NCBI RefSeq assembly: GCF_003073045.1
Contig: NC_037597.1
Coordinates: 5,452,717-5,516,716 of the forward strand
From: Pomacea canaliculata
Lineage: Eukaryota; Mollusca; Gastropoda; Architaenioglossa; Ampullariidae
Direction: 5' to 3'
Length of the DNA: 64,000 bases
Shown: in pieces, positions 13,201 to 24,841 of the stretch
Layout of the letters: every line of letters starts with the position of its first letter
Position numbering within the stretch: position 1 is the stretch's first letter
Notes under the pieces: generated by a model
Seen by the model: only the letters and a program-made list of their open reading frames with translations
What the model was told of the DNA's origin: nothing
Database searches by the model: none
Made by a program: the position numbers and the translations under genes

Positions 13201-16200
13201 GCGTGTAAAACTCATTAACATTATTTTTTAAAGTTTAGACATCCGCGTTCTAATTTTACCTCACGTTGCAGCGCTTCATCATCTCTCACTAAGTGGAGTT
13301 TTTTCAATTTTAAAGTTTATACACACATCTTTCTCGTGCGTTGACACTGATTTCCCCTCCGTTCGGCGCTGCGTTAAAGTTCTTCTACACTCTCTCCCCA
13401 CTCGACTCCTATTGCAGCTCTGGTAATGTACCACCAGCACAACATAGCAACTATCCACTCTCAGCCACTCCCGCTTTGCCGCCTTTCCCTCCTTTCCTTT
13501 TTTCTATCACATTTTTTTTTCTCAACTCCACCCACATCTTTGTCTCATCTCTCTCTCTATTTATAAATAGAGTGACTTTCTCTCTCTTTCTCCTTTCCAT
13601 ACTCTCGTATACACTCTCCCATCTCTTCTCTAGTCTCTCTCTCCCTTCTCGTGTCGACTTCTCGGGTCAGATGGTTTTCACATAAAGGCACGTGCCTAGT
13701 CTCCACGCGTTCTTTGCAGAAGCAGATGCTGATACACATGCACCGAGTCACAACACTTACAGCATAAGGTCTCGGAGAGGTGAAACATTTAGCGATTTTT
13801 TTATTGGGTTTCGTCTTAAAAGTGAAGAAGTGCAATTCACTTAGACTTGGGGAAACACTATTGTGTGCCAAACTCAACCCTGTCATATAAAAATAAAACT
13901 GCTCCCTACTAGACCTTTAAATATTTTTTAAGAAAAGAATTTAAAAAAAAAAAACTGTCATGGCTAGCGACCACAGGGGATACAGCAACAACAACAACAA
14001 GCGATACTTTACACAGTTCACATGCATAGTAGCCATTTGCAATCACATCACATAGCAAAGTAATTTATCTAGATGATGATATTTTGTTGGTTGAGATGAC
14101 GGTCCATACATTCAACGACCTTCCAGCAAAGGGAATTCATAGCAGCAACAGTTTTAAAAGGCAAGAGAGTTTGTTCTCACTGGCATGCTTATTTAAACAG
14201 CAAACTGCTAGACCTTTCCAACCCACCATGACTAATTATATGACGGGGCTATATCATGCAATCGAAGATATCCATGCATCCTATTGGGCATAGTGCCAGG
14301 AAGAATAAGGGTCCACATTAAAGATGGAAGGATGATATCCATGAAAAAAATTAACGAGAGTAACGGTCGCCCAGCGCAGACGGCAACAACGAATAAAAGG
14401 ATATTTTTTCGCTAACAGACCGGATTTTGAGGGAAGGGGAATGTGATCGAGTTACATTCAGAGATCCGCAAGGCCTCCAGCTCGTGTTGTGGCCGTTGGT
14501 GACGTACATGACAATAAGTGTCGAGTAGAATGTTCTGGGTCTATGTTTCTCAACCACAAAGAAACATGAATGTCACCAGCAGGCTGGTGTCGTCTCCGGT
14601 TGTCGCAGACGCTCTCCTCTTCAGACTTGATGACTTCCGGTCATACCAGTGCTGCTGCTGTCTGTGCATTTCGGGGTGAGACTTCGGGGACTAATTATTC
14701 ACCTGAATAACTGCACGTGTAGGGTTATTGTGCTTCTGGCTGTCTTTGACGGTAGGTTTTTTCCCCCTCTTCCTGCCCCTCCGTTCAGCAAGTTCTGTTT
14801 CCCCACTACTCATACTATTAACTCTTTAAATTACACTTCAATCGCATATAACCTTATAGCCAATCTACATTTACTTAGTGGTTGAGCAAGAAACTCTCAG
14901 AGTTAAAGAGTTAATGTCGTTTCCACACTATAAATATGTGACTGTATTATTCAGACAATTGTAACAATGCATTGGAGCAAACGCTTAGTATTAGTAATCT
15001 CAGGCAGATTAATACGGGGATAAAACTTTGGATTAGTGACGGTGACCACAGAAACAGTTAAGGGTTATTTTCTACCAAACAGACTTTCTTTTGGCCTTCA
15101 GAAGTTAAAAAAAATCCCGTAAAACTACCTGTTTGTTGTAAAACAAAAATAGATTTTTGTGCCTTGTATAAAAATATCTTTTCGTTACAATACTGTTATT
15201 CGATGCTCTCAGCTGTTTATAAAATTGTTACTGTGTTTATCGTGGCACATTTCTAGCATGTCTCACCCCTTGCACCAAAAGTGATTGGCGGTTATCGTGT
15301 CCTAAATATGTAATCACCCTTTTAGCAGAAAATATTACAGACGTTTGCTTCACGCGCCAACCCACCCCCACCTATCCCCTGTGTGTAAGAAGACTTGGCA
15401 AAGAGTTACTCAATGGAAACATTCTTGTAGCTGCTGTTGCAGGACAAGGTTCGGCACATGCTGCAATGCCGGTGCCGTGTATCCACGTAAACATGCAGGA
15501 CGACCTTATCGCGTCTTCAGCATCGCGCACGGGGCAGCAGATAGAAGCGAAATCTCGCGTGAAAGAGTTTCATTGACGAGAGGTTACGAGAGCCCAGTGG
15601 ACGCAAACATCGAGCGTCTGGGTCAGGTTGCACGAAAAATAAATCTCAGTGTTCACAAGTAAGAGTAACAGGTCAATAGAAGCTCCAACTCTTGTCATCA
15701 GAAGGACGAAAAATCCGGGACAAGATCCGCGTGCACAACTGGAGGATGTCAGACAAAAGACAACTTCCTAGAGAGTAGAGGAGGTGAAAGGAAAGGGAAA
15801 GAGGGTTAGAATTGAAGCTTAAAGGAGACCATCGGGCAGTCAATTGTGCAAGATGACCTCTGTCCAGCAACGCAAAGAGTTTCTGTCCAATGTAAACAAA
15901 ATCTCTCTCTCACACACATACAATAGAGAGAGAGGTCATGAGGTCATGGCCTTTGAGATGTCTGGCACATCAGCTACACGGAGATGATGGATGCAGTAAT
16001 TACCAATATGTCTGCAACCCTAATTTTCGGAGTCAACAAAGGCTGACGTTAGGTTAATGGTGAATACGATAACAGACATGTGGACCAACCTTTAGAAGTC
16101 AGGGATGTTTCTCTATTTAATTCGAGATTGTTCTTCTCTTCCCATCACCTTTTTACGCTTCTCTGGCTTCGGTTTTCGAACGAGGCACAGCTTGGGGAAC

Positions 16201-19200
16201 ACACGAGAAGAGCAAGTTTGTACGAACAAATATATTCTATCGTGCTTTTCGTTTTTCCCGTTCGCTAACCTTTACCCTTTCTGAGTCATTCTGAGTGACG
16301 ACTAAGGCGTGCGTTTTCCTCTGAGCTTTCCTCTCGTCTTTTTTTTAATCTCTCCGCCTCCTCACCCCACCCAACCCTCTAACCTCATGAAGGCAGATAC
16401 AGTTACTCGACATAACATCGATTTTGAAAGCCACGACAAAAGCCTTCTCCCCCACCACTGACACTTATCTCCCCCCTTTCAAATTTTTTCTCTGATCTTC
16501 AAACGAGGTCCGGTGAGTCATGTTACCAAGGGTGATCGTGGAGGTCTGGGTTAATAACTGCTTACAAAGCTGCTCGTCTTGGGTTTTGTCAGGGTTTTCT
16601 TCTTTCCTTCCCTTCATCATCGCCCTGTCCTAGGTTGGGTTGTCAGGTGGCGCAACGGTTAGCCTGTCACCGATACAGTGAGGATTAGCTGTCCTGGGTT
16701 CAGATCTCGTCTCGTGGAACTTGGCCAAGAGTTCTTCTCGATGGCAGGCTGTATCTTTCTGCACAGGTGCACAAGACCGTGTGGAGCTCACAGTGCAGCG
16801 CTGTCAGCAGCTTTCAGAACACATGTACAAACAACTAAAACCGTCATGCAGGACAAAACACAGGGCAAGACCAATCTCTTTGCCAAAAATATTCTCTGTC
16901 GAAACAAACACAGAGAAGGAATCCCATCAAAATGTCATGCATATCTGGAAAAACAAAGTGCTACGAAATTCAAATAACACCCCAACTAATTTATTAATTA
17001 ACTAACTGACCAGCAAGCAACATACTAAGTGTCCACAACATGTACGTGCTTAGTAATCAGTGTGGTTAACGAAATTGTTCATAATTATTTTATTATGATT
17101 TGAGCTGACTGCTCCATCTTAACCATCATGTCAGCGTCTTGCGGCACGTGCACCTGACCTCTGTTCGCCTGGGGTGAGACGCAGATAATCATTTTTTAAA
17201 CTTTATAATTAATAACATTATAGTTTGTATCGCATTGTTTACTTATGTTTCACTGCTGTGTGATTTGTTTCTCTGCACGTTCTGTATCGAGATTTGGCAG
17301 AGTCGACCTTGTTAAGGTGCTGCAAACCCCTGGCGGAGGGCAGACAAAATATGGCGCCACGTGTCGGCGATTACATTCGGATAGTACAAGCATGCAAGAG
17401 GAAAGAAGGGGTTAGCAAGATTGCACGTGTGCACGTGCGTGCGTGGTTGTGTGTACAAGTGTGTGAGTGAGCGCGCGCCGCCTAGCTTATCCCTCCCTAC
17501 CCCTCCCAGGCTGTTTCTCTCGCACCACGTGACTCATATCATGATCATCTGCAAACGGAGGACCAGTAAAGCTGAAGGCGAACATTGAGCCACAATGTTC
17601 ACGCCATTTTGCCATTTCTCTAGCTCTGGGGGTGGAACCTGGCGGCATAATGCCAGGCCTGCAGGGCAGACAGAGGGAGAAAGAGAATGATGGAAGGGTG
17701 ATTTGGGGGAGAACTGAATGTACACAACTAGTTGGCAACAAAAAAATACAGTCTGTTAGTTCTGATCCATCAAATAATACGAGGTTTGTAGTCTGTTTTC
17801 TTACACAGAGGTGTCTTCTGTTTTTTCAACAGTGTTCTTCTAACAAAATGGTTTCTTTTGGTGGCTTGGTTTCTTCCGATGCTCGTGATTAAGTTCGCTG
17901 ACGAAGTCCATGAGCCGAAGATTAAACTCCGAAGTGTTGCGATTAGAGACAGGTGTTCACTTGCAGGAATATTTTGACTGGCAGCTAGGTTCTTTCCATC
18001 TTCAGCGGGGTAGCAGGTTGTGCCAGCCAGCACCCGTGTGGAGAGTGCAGGGTGTTGGAGGAGGTTTGATGCCGGGCGGTGTTTCTCGTGTTTCCTGTTT
18101 ACTGAAAACTGTACTTTGCTTTCTTTTCTTCTCCACCCCTTTCTCGCAAGGACCGAAAAGAACTCTCTGAGGAGTTGTCGTACCCTTTGGACTATCGCCC
18201 AGCCCACAGACTTGTTTACTACAGTTTGGCCCTTCCCACGTTACTCATCCAGACTGGATCCACCCGTTAGTGGCAAGGACGTCTACCCGATAGAAGCTGG
18301 GGGACTCGCTCGCACACACACTTCCATGCAACCGTAGAGAGCTTCATGCAAATGATTGCAGCCATCCATATCACAGTAATGGCTTTAGAGCACAGGGGTG
18401 GGAGGAGAGGAAATGACATCACAAAGGTCCTTGTGTGAGAAATGTTGCTGCTTCCCTGTACTTCTTGATTGATGAACGGGGTTTTGAGGAAACAGCTTCC
18501 CCTTCTCTGGCTCTGAGATTGTGTGAGTAACCATTCTATACACACACACACATATATATATATATCTGCTGAGGTGGGGTGTCTATCTTCTTCACTGCTT
18601 TTTCTTCTTTTACACTCGGTATGACTAGACTTCACTAATCTAACCCCAGTGCCTCTAACAGTCAAACTTTTCACCCGAAAGCTAGATGCTATCTCTCTGA
18701 TTGTCTTATCAATCCTTAGTATTTATACTTTCCTTACTATCATGGCCAGACATGGACCATTTGCAGGCACAGAACTTCTCGTTCAAGGTCAACAGATGGC
18801 AAAGAAAAATAAATTTCTAAAGGATCCAAGGGATGTGAACGCCGGGGCTTAGTTTTAATCCTGAATTAAAGTCTTCCTCTTGATGCATTGCACTAGTATG
18901 AGTGGGTGGGGCTGGAAACAAAACAATCAAAAGCAGGCGGGCGCAACATCACAAAGGGAGTGAAAAACTGCCACCAATCATCACAAATGTCATATATACG
19001 ATTACATATATTGGCTTTTAACCTCTACCTCTATACGACCTATATCAACATATAAAGTTCAGGGGTCAAGCACGATTGCCTATTGCTGTGTATTTGTCAG
19101 GCTGTCTTATAATGTCAGGGATGTTGGCAGGTTGGTGGTGGAGGTGGGCAGGACATGCTTTCCTCTTAATCCTCCCAGAATATGCCTTAATTGGTCATCA

Positions 19201-20700
19201 GCCCTTCCCCTCCCGTTTCTGAATTATATCTAGTTCTCTGACTCACGCTGTCAACATAATTGTCGTGTAAATTAACCCTATTTTGACCCCTACGTTTAAG
19301 CAAATTTTAGCATAAAGAATATTGTGTTAGGGACATGAGTCCCGATATATGATGCACATGACGAGGATAATGAAGATACTCGTGACGATGAGTTAGATGA
19401 ATCACTGTTAGTTTTGTTTCTCTTTTATCAACTAAAGACGATGGCAAAGATGTCAGTGTGTGACTTAACAAGTATTTGTCACTTACCTACTGGCTTATCA
19501 GCCAATCAATCAATCAATCAATCAAACATCATAGAACATGTTCCCTTCCCTAAAGTCTTCCTTATACATCCTTCATAAAGTAAATGTCCATACCTTTATA
19601 CGCATGTATACATATTTATGTATATTTTTGACCTCTTTAAGCCCATTGCATATAAATAACCTATTTGTTTATCTTGTTATGAGTCTCTCACATGATATTT
19701 GTATTTTTCAGCTATGCATACTGAAACATATGAAAACTATGCATCGAAACTTCCTAATTACCCTGATCAGTGGATGTCGATGACCAACTGATCGATTAAA
19801 CAAATGGATAAATGATCTTTATTCTCCTCCCTTCACTTATTTCTCGGAATTCTCTAAATGCACGCGAGACGACCAGAAGGAAGGAATGTCCATACTACAA
19901 AACAGCATTAAGGTTGGGCCGACATAAAAAAGTAGAAATTTAATAACTTGAAACAAACTGAAGCTCACTTGATTAAAAAACTAAGTTTTGCGCTGGGCCT
20001 TTAACCGAAAGCTCCCTGCTGTTCCCTGCAAATGTAACCGGTGCAGACACGGTCACTGCTAATTCTCTTCCTGAACCATTCCACCCGAAGTACAGCGAAG
20101 AACGTCCCGTAAAGAAAACAAAGTTCAACCTAAACTGTTGCTGACGAAGGCATGTGGATTTATCCTGAAAGCTCCAAATACTTGGATATTTTGTTTGAGT
20201 GTAAAGAGTTAGTTTCTCTCTTACTGAGAGGGAGCGATGGCGCGTGCCTTGCATGCTGCATGCCGACCTACTTAGTTTTCTCAAGACCGGCAAAACTTAC
20301 CGCGTTGTTGGCCGTTTTCACTCCTCCTCCGTCACTACCACCACCAGCAACTGCACCACCACCGACGCCGAGGCCAGTACCACCGCGATGAAAATATGAT
20401 GACTGAGAAGACGACGAAGGAGAAACGATGGAGGAAGCCTGTTGTTTAACGGCCTGCATGCGCTGATCGTGGGATTCCGCCGTCTCTACCGTTTCCTCCA
20501 GCGGTTCGAGTTTCGCACCGACCAGTCCTGTCCGATCTTTGGCCTGCAGCAGCTGTTGCTGCGGACTGAAGCGAGAAGCCTGCTGCGTCGTTGTTGTCGT
20601 CGTCGTGCTGCTGGGTCCCTTGGGGCCCTGGCCATGTCCCGGTGCCTGACTTGCGGCCCACTGGGCCGAACTCCACGTTGTCGTAAGGTGAAGGCTCCAT
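10214..20700 (-). CDS. Unrecognised protein with GRAM/PH-like segment and Cys cluster
   Basis: I do not recognise this gene. Its exons are 20301-20459 or 20301-20700 (first), 12300-12717, 11838-12008, 10816-11006 and 10214-10414, with phases 0,1,1,0 closing at all four junctions. The N-terminal region is low-complexity (Ser/Thr, Gly and Gln rich). It is followed by an acidic-basic stretch and a helical-looking segment (SRAALETAYKMQREFYRLNS). Exon 3 reads LEDGEMLLLGGCWLHYMHVE and then GKGRLCLTNNRVLLLSAE, which has the strand pattern of a GRAM or PH-like lipid-binding fold. Exons 4 and 5 join to give the cluster RRRPCCWSAVCTCCFSSW, basic residues next to six cysteines, as in palmitoylated or metal-binding sites. 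The C-terminus is HQHSPHMH. The start is uncertain: ATG at 20459 is in frame, while ATG at 20700 is in another frame of the same exon. Function is unknown; membrane association is inference. Confidence 0.7.
16640..16830 (+). repeat. tRNA-derived SINE copy
   Basis: The A box TGGCGCAACGG is at 16648-16658 and the B box GGTTCAGATCT at 16697-16707, with TCTCGTCTCG after it. The head aligns well with the minus-strand copy at 48.8-48.9 kb: the two share CGGTTAGC, CTGTCACC, ATACAGTGA, GCTGTCC and TCTCGTCTCG. The tail carries GGCAGGCTGT and CTGCACAGG. The boundaries are approximate. Confidence 0.7.
17145..17531. promoter_or_regulatory. Cluster of five CACGTG E-boxes in the intron
   Basis: CACGTG occurs at 17145-17150, 17358-17363, 17424-17429, 17432-17437 and 17526-17531. 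The middle pair is only 2 bp apart. The last is followed by ACTCAT, giving CACGTGACTCAT, an E-box overlapping an AP-1-like TGACTCA. A role as an intronic enhancer is inference. Confidence 0.4.
18539..18565. repeat. CA/TA microsatellite
   Basis: A run of CA dinucleotides passes directly into TA dinucleotides. Confidence 0.9.
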
Positions 20701-21480
20701 TGGTGTTAGTCCCGTTAGCAGCGGTACGAAGCTACTGCTCGAGGCTGAGTGTAGGGAGGGCGGTTTTTATGTCTCAAATAAGTTATCGCCCATGCCTGAT
20801 GTAACGATGAAGGTGTCGATGATTTGTCGCTACTCCGTGAAAGCTCGTGGACAGAACCTAAGTTATCTCAGCACGAATTCATAATTTTTTTTTTTTTTTT
20901 TTTTTTGCAAACGGATATTTTGTCTTTTTTCACACTTTTCCTCTTATATTAAATACTTAATTGTCTTTTCCTGTAAACAAAATAAAGACACTTTTAGTAT
21001 TAACAGTTTTGCACCTGAACTTGACTAGTTTACCGTTCTGTTGTCTGTCACAACAAGCACGCGCAAAGCCCAACAAATTACAATCCAACACGTGTGTTGG
21101 CTTGACCACGTCTTCAGCCGCCGGGTCACGGATTCAGCAGCAGACTGGCACACGAGCAGGACTGTCGAGCACCAAAGACAGAAGAGCTCGCAGCCTGCTG
21201 CACGTTCCGGAGAGAAAAAGACAAACACCCCGCCCTGCCGCACACACACGCGCGCCAAAGAACTCTCTGGCATGAAGCGAGGCGGGCACTCTCTCATCTA
21301 TAGGTACGCAATACTAGAGAAAGCGCCATTTCCCGTGCGGGGCCTGCTGGGTACGACGATAGGCACCGACACCATCCCATCCGTTCTCTCTCCCCTCCCC
21401 CCATTCTCCATCTCTACTAGCTGCTGCTGCTGCTGGTGGTGAAGGGCGTGCGAAAGGCTCGATGGCAGCGCGGCATGCAG
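20450..21480. promoter_or_regulatory. GC- and CpG-rich promoter-like zone
   Basis: CpG and GC content rise sharply compared with the AT-rich flanks, covering the first exon and upstream flank of the unrecognised minus-strand gene. A 22-base T run at 20885-20906 interrupts it. No TATA box is evident. A promoter role is inferred from composition and from its place at the 5' end of the gene model. Confidence 0.45.
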
Positions 21481-21761
21481 GATCAGGTGGGGGGATGTCT
21501 GATGGGGGTGGGAGGGGGCCATATTGGCACGTGCTTCGCTGGAAGTATACCAAGCGGAAGAAACAGCACGCACAGATATCAGTGGAGCTGGTGTTTTGTC
21601 CTCCCCTCTCTGTGTGTGTCTCTACCTCTACCCTCCACCATCCGCCCACTCCACCCTTCTGACACTTCCATTCGGACAAGTTTTATTACTGCAAACGCCA
21701 TGTTACAGGAAGGATGCGCGAGTTCATCATGTAGAGATGGTAATCTAATAGATTTAACGGT

Positions 21762-21813
21762 GAGTGGTGGTAGTGGTGTGGTGGTGGTGGTGGTGGAGGA
21801 GGAGGAGGAGGAG
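21762..21813. repeat. GGT/GGA microsatellite
   Basis: Imperfect GGT triplets pass into GGA triplets, ending before GTGTTAATAA. Confidence 0.85.
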
Positions 21814-22356
21814 TGTTAATAATATATCAAAATATACACAACAGACATATATATATATATTAACATTCCAAAAAGTAAATGTCAGTATTCTCTCTCCACT
21901 TTTTCTCTCAAGAACGGACTTTGCGATTAGCTGTGTAGACAGTCTGCAAAAACTGATGCTGACAGACAATAAACGTTGGGACCAGGTGGCGTTGCCGTTG
22001 ACGATGTGCTAATTATCCTTTTCATCATCTGAATATTACATCCTTGTCTATAGTGCTGTGGTGGTTAAGAAGGGTATTATTTTTAATCCCTGTACAGTTT
22101 AGCTGCCAGGAAAATATGTTAAAATGCAAATAAAATAAAGCTCACTTTTTTTCCCAAAAGATTGCTTTCACAGCTGAGCGATTTCAAACATAAGAAGCTG
22201 ACGGTCCTTCAGGAATACCTACCTAAGTATATGACACGGGCCGTATTATACCAAGTCCGCGAGATGGGTCAGTAATTAGTGTCTACCTTCTTGCCTTATA
22301 TGAAAGCCTTAAGTAGGTGACGTGCTTGGCGCGAGGTCACGCAGTCCGCTTTGAGA

Positions 22357-22379
22357 TATGCGCATGCGCATACGTCACA
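22357..22379. promoter_or_regulatory. Palindromic NRF1-type site next to a CRE-like site
   Basis: TATGCGCATGCGCATA at 22357-22372 is a perfect 16 bp palindrome containing the NRF1 consensus TGCGCATGCGCA. It overlaps the TACGTCAC CRE-like element at 22371-22378. Both motifs are usually found at core promoters, but no gene start is visible here. Confidence 0.45.
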
Positions 22380-23415
22380 GTAGCTGTAGGAAAGGAGTGT
22401 TTTAACAGCTGGAATTCGACCACCGTTTGATGTAGACAGACCACGGATGTGTTTGTAGTCCCTCTCACTGGGACTTACTAGATCACTGTGACCCATCAGC
22501 AGTCTGTTAGAAAGGAGAGTTCCTGACACGAACCGCGCCTGAAAGCTCTCAAGTCCACAGACTCTCTGGTCTGTGAAGTTCTTTTGTAAGGCGAAGAGCT
22601 GAGATTAGAGAAGTGGTTATAGCCAACGGCTGCCACTGTTCTTCAACGCGGGGTGGGTAGGTGGGGATAATGGGGCCACATAGACTTTGACACTTTCCAC
22701 GCCCTACCAGGAACTCAAAGACCGACGGCAGACATTGTTGTGGCGGTCGTCTCGGCCACACCTAGAGATAAGGCATGCGACAGACTAAACATCTCAGTTC
22801 TCTCTTCCAAACCCAGACCCAGATGCTACAGTTAACCAGATTGTTGGCTGAGTTTACGTTGCTAATCATTTTGTTGCAGTAAATCTTTGAGTTACGACTC
22901 AAGCATCACGCTGCAGCAAAATTCCTGATCCAGTCGGGGCTACTTTCCTCGACATTTTCCACATTCAGGATCTGTCTCTAGCCATAAAAACTTGAAGAGT
23001 AAGGAGTCGTGATGGCGGTGATACAAATAATATCAGTAATGACAGCTTCAGAAATTGCTGGCTTGTCCGCGTGTGTGTTCATGACAGATCAAACGATTTA
23101 ACTTAAAACCAATTTGGCAACCTAATCGGGGTAACACTATCTGGCATGATGTGACATTATCACGACACTCCAAAAACTGTTTTTACCACTTCCATTGCCC
23201 TCGATTAGAACCTTAGAAAAAGTTCATTGCATTTCACTATTTTAAAATCACTTCTTTTCCTTCGCTTTACACGTGTTCCAAGGGCAAGAACTATGGTGGT
23301 CGGGGAGAGGAGTTGGACACAAAGAATCATCAGAAACGAAACCCATGTAGGACACAAAAGACTTAATTCAAGAGCTGCAGACGTCGCACGAGGAGCGGTC
23401 ATCTTGAATTTTCAT

Positions 23416-23416
23416 C

Positions 23417-23472
<56 letters not shown>
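23416..23472 (+). repeat. CAA trinucleotide microsatellite
   Basis: Nineteen uninterrupted CAA units. Translated, they give a glutamine tract within a chance open frame. Confidence 0.95.
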
Positions 23473-24740
23473 AGGTCGTATCCCTATCCTAAAGGAAAGG
23501 TAAAGGTGTGGAACATAAATAAATAATACATTTTTACAGTGCAGTCTAGAGAAAACTCCTTGATGTCCAGATTTTCAGTCCCTGTGGACAGACCCTTGAT
23601 GCGGCGTTGCACGTTGTTTCTTCAGAGCAGTTGCCACATGTCTTGTTACAGTCGAGGCTAAACGAACCATACACCCTGCACGTCTCATTACAGTATGGCA
23701 AACAATATCCAGCTGTACAACCCTTGTTAGCAGACTTAAGGGATTACAGAATTGTCCACATCTTTTTATGCAGTTTACACCCTAATACGAATTGTCTAAA
23801 ACCTCAAAACTCCTCGCCATGAGTTTTTTCAAGGCGACCAACATGAAGAAGTCCAATGACCATGGAGGAAAACAAACGCCATATTAAAGACAGCTGCCAA
23901 AAAATAAGAAATAAAAAATAAAAACAAATAAACATAGTTAAAGAACCCTTCAAGGAAGACAAACTTGGACAATGAACACATTATTAATTGAATGGTGAAA
24001 ACGGGGCAAAATAGGTAGATGATCTTCAATGTACCAAAAACAGACCAATAATTTACGCTAGAGATGCCCACCCAAAGGATCAGTTGGTGGAGGAGAAACG
24101 CCAGCATCAAATAATTAACTTGAAAGCCACTGTACTTCATCAAACATCTGGTTGTCATACGGGAAACCCTTCCTTTATACACTTCAAGCCCACGATTTCT
24201 GTAAGTTGTTAGTATGCCGACAGCATAAGCCTGAATAAACCAAAAGCATAGATGTTGTTATATTAGAGACTGACTCTGCCAGTAGCAGTCTCTCGACCAA
24301 AATGAAGGAATACGAGCTCGCTTTTAGGAGGGACATGTTTTTTTACACGTCTGTGCTTTTAACACTATTTTCTGTCGTGACTTCACACGGTTTCCATTGC
24401 AGCATCGTGAAAAGTTTCGCTAATGTCTGAAATACAGATCCCTTCACGCCAGCAACGAACTTTGAAGTTGATCTTCTTAAAGGATCGGTGTCAGCAATTA
24501 ATGTCTTGAATTTCAAAAGTAAGCCAGTAAAAAAACTCGGAATACCGAATTTGAAGTTTTAGGCGAACTAAGCTGAGATTTGAGCATCCTTGCGCTGAAC
24601 AAACAAAGGCGACAGCTGTCAGTGACACGAATGGAGCAAGATGCAGGATAATACAAAGGCATCACCAGACCACGAACTATCACTGGACTGCTGGCAGACG
24701 ATTTTTATTTATTTATTTTTTGTGCGTCCCCAATTAACTA

Positions 24741-24841
24741 CTAAAACGAGGCAGTTGTGTAAAAAGCTTCCGGTTTATTCACTTTTCAGATTATAACAAC
24801 TAAAACGAGGCATGTTTATACACAACTTCCGGTTTAGTCAC
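24741..24841. repeat. 42 bp direct repeat carrying ETS-type cores
   Basis: Two copies, 24741-24782 and 24800-24841, are offset by 59 bp and match at 34 of 42 positions by eye. Both start CTAAAACGAGGCA and both keep CTTCCGGTTTA unchanged, an ETS-type core. The variable part lies between these two blocks. Confidence 0.75.

Larger units (their letters stand above)
12718..20300 (-). other. 7.6 kb first intron of the unrecognised gene
   Basis: The donor at 20300 reads GCG|GTAAGT on the minus strand, and the acceptor before 12717 reads TTCTCTAG. The intron is mostly featureless AT-rich sequence with pyrimidine runs near 13.4-13.6 kb. It contains a SINE at 16.65 kb, a CACGTG cluster at 17.15-17.53 kb, a CA/TA microsatellite at 18.54 kb and a short CAAT repeat at 19.50 kb. 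No supported exon was found on either strand. Confidence 0.6.

Noticed and set aside
14084-14293. Plus-strand open frame near 14.1 kb
   Set aside because: Random composition, no homology recognised, inside an intron.
15345-15662. A 105-codon plus-strand open frame
   Set aside because: It lies in the intron of the minus-strand gene, has no recognisable domain and no convincing splice context; chance in GC-richer DNA.
23227-23526. Open frame with a polyglutamine tract
   Set aside because: The glutamines are just the translated CAA microsatellite; there are no splice sites or domain-like flanks.
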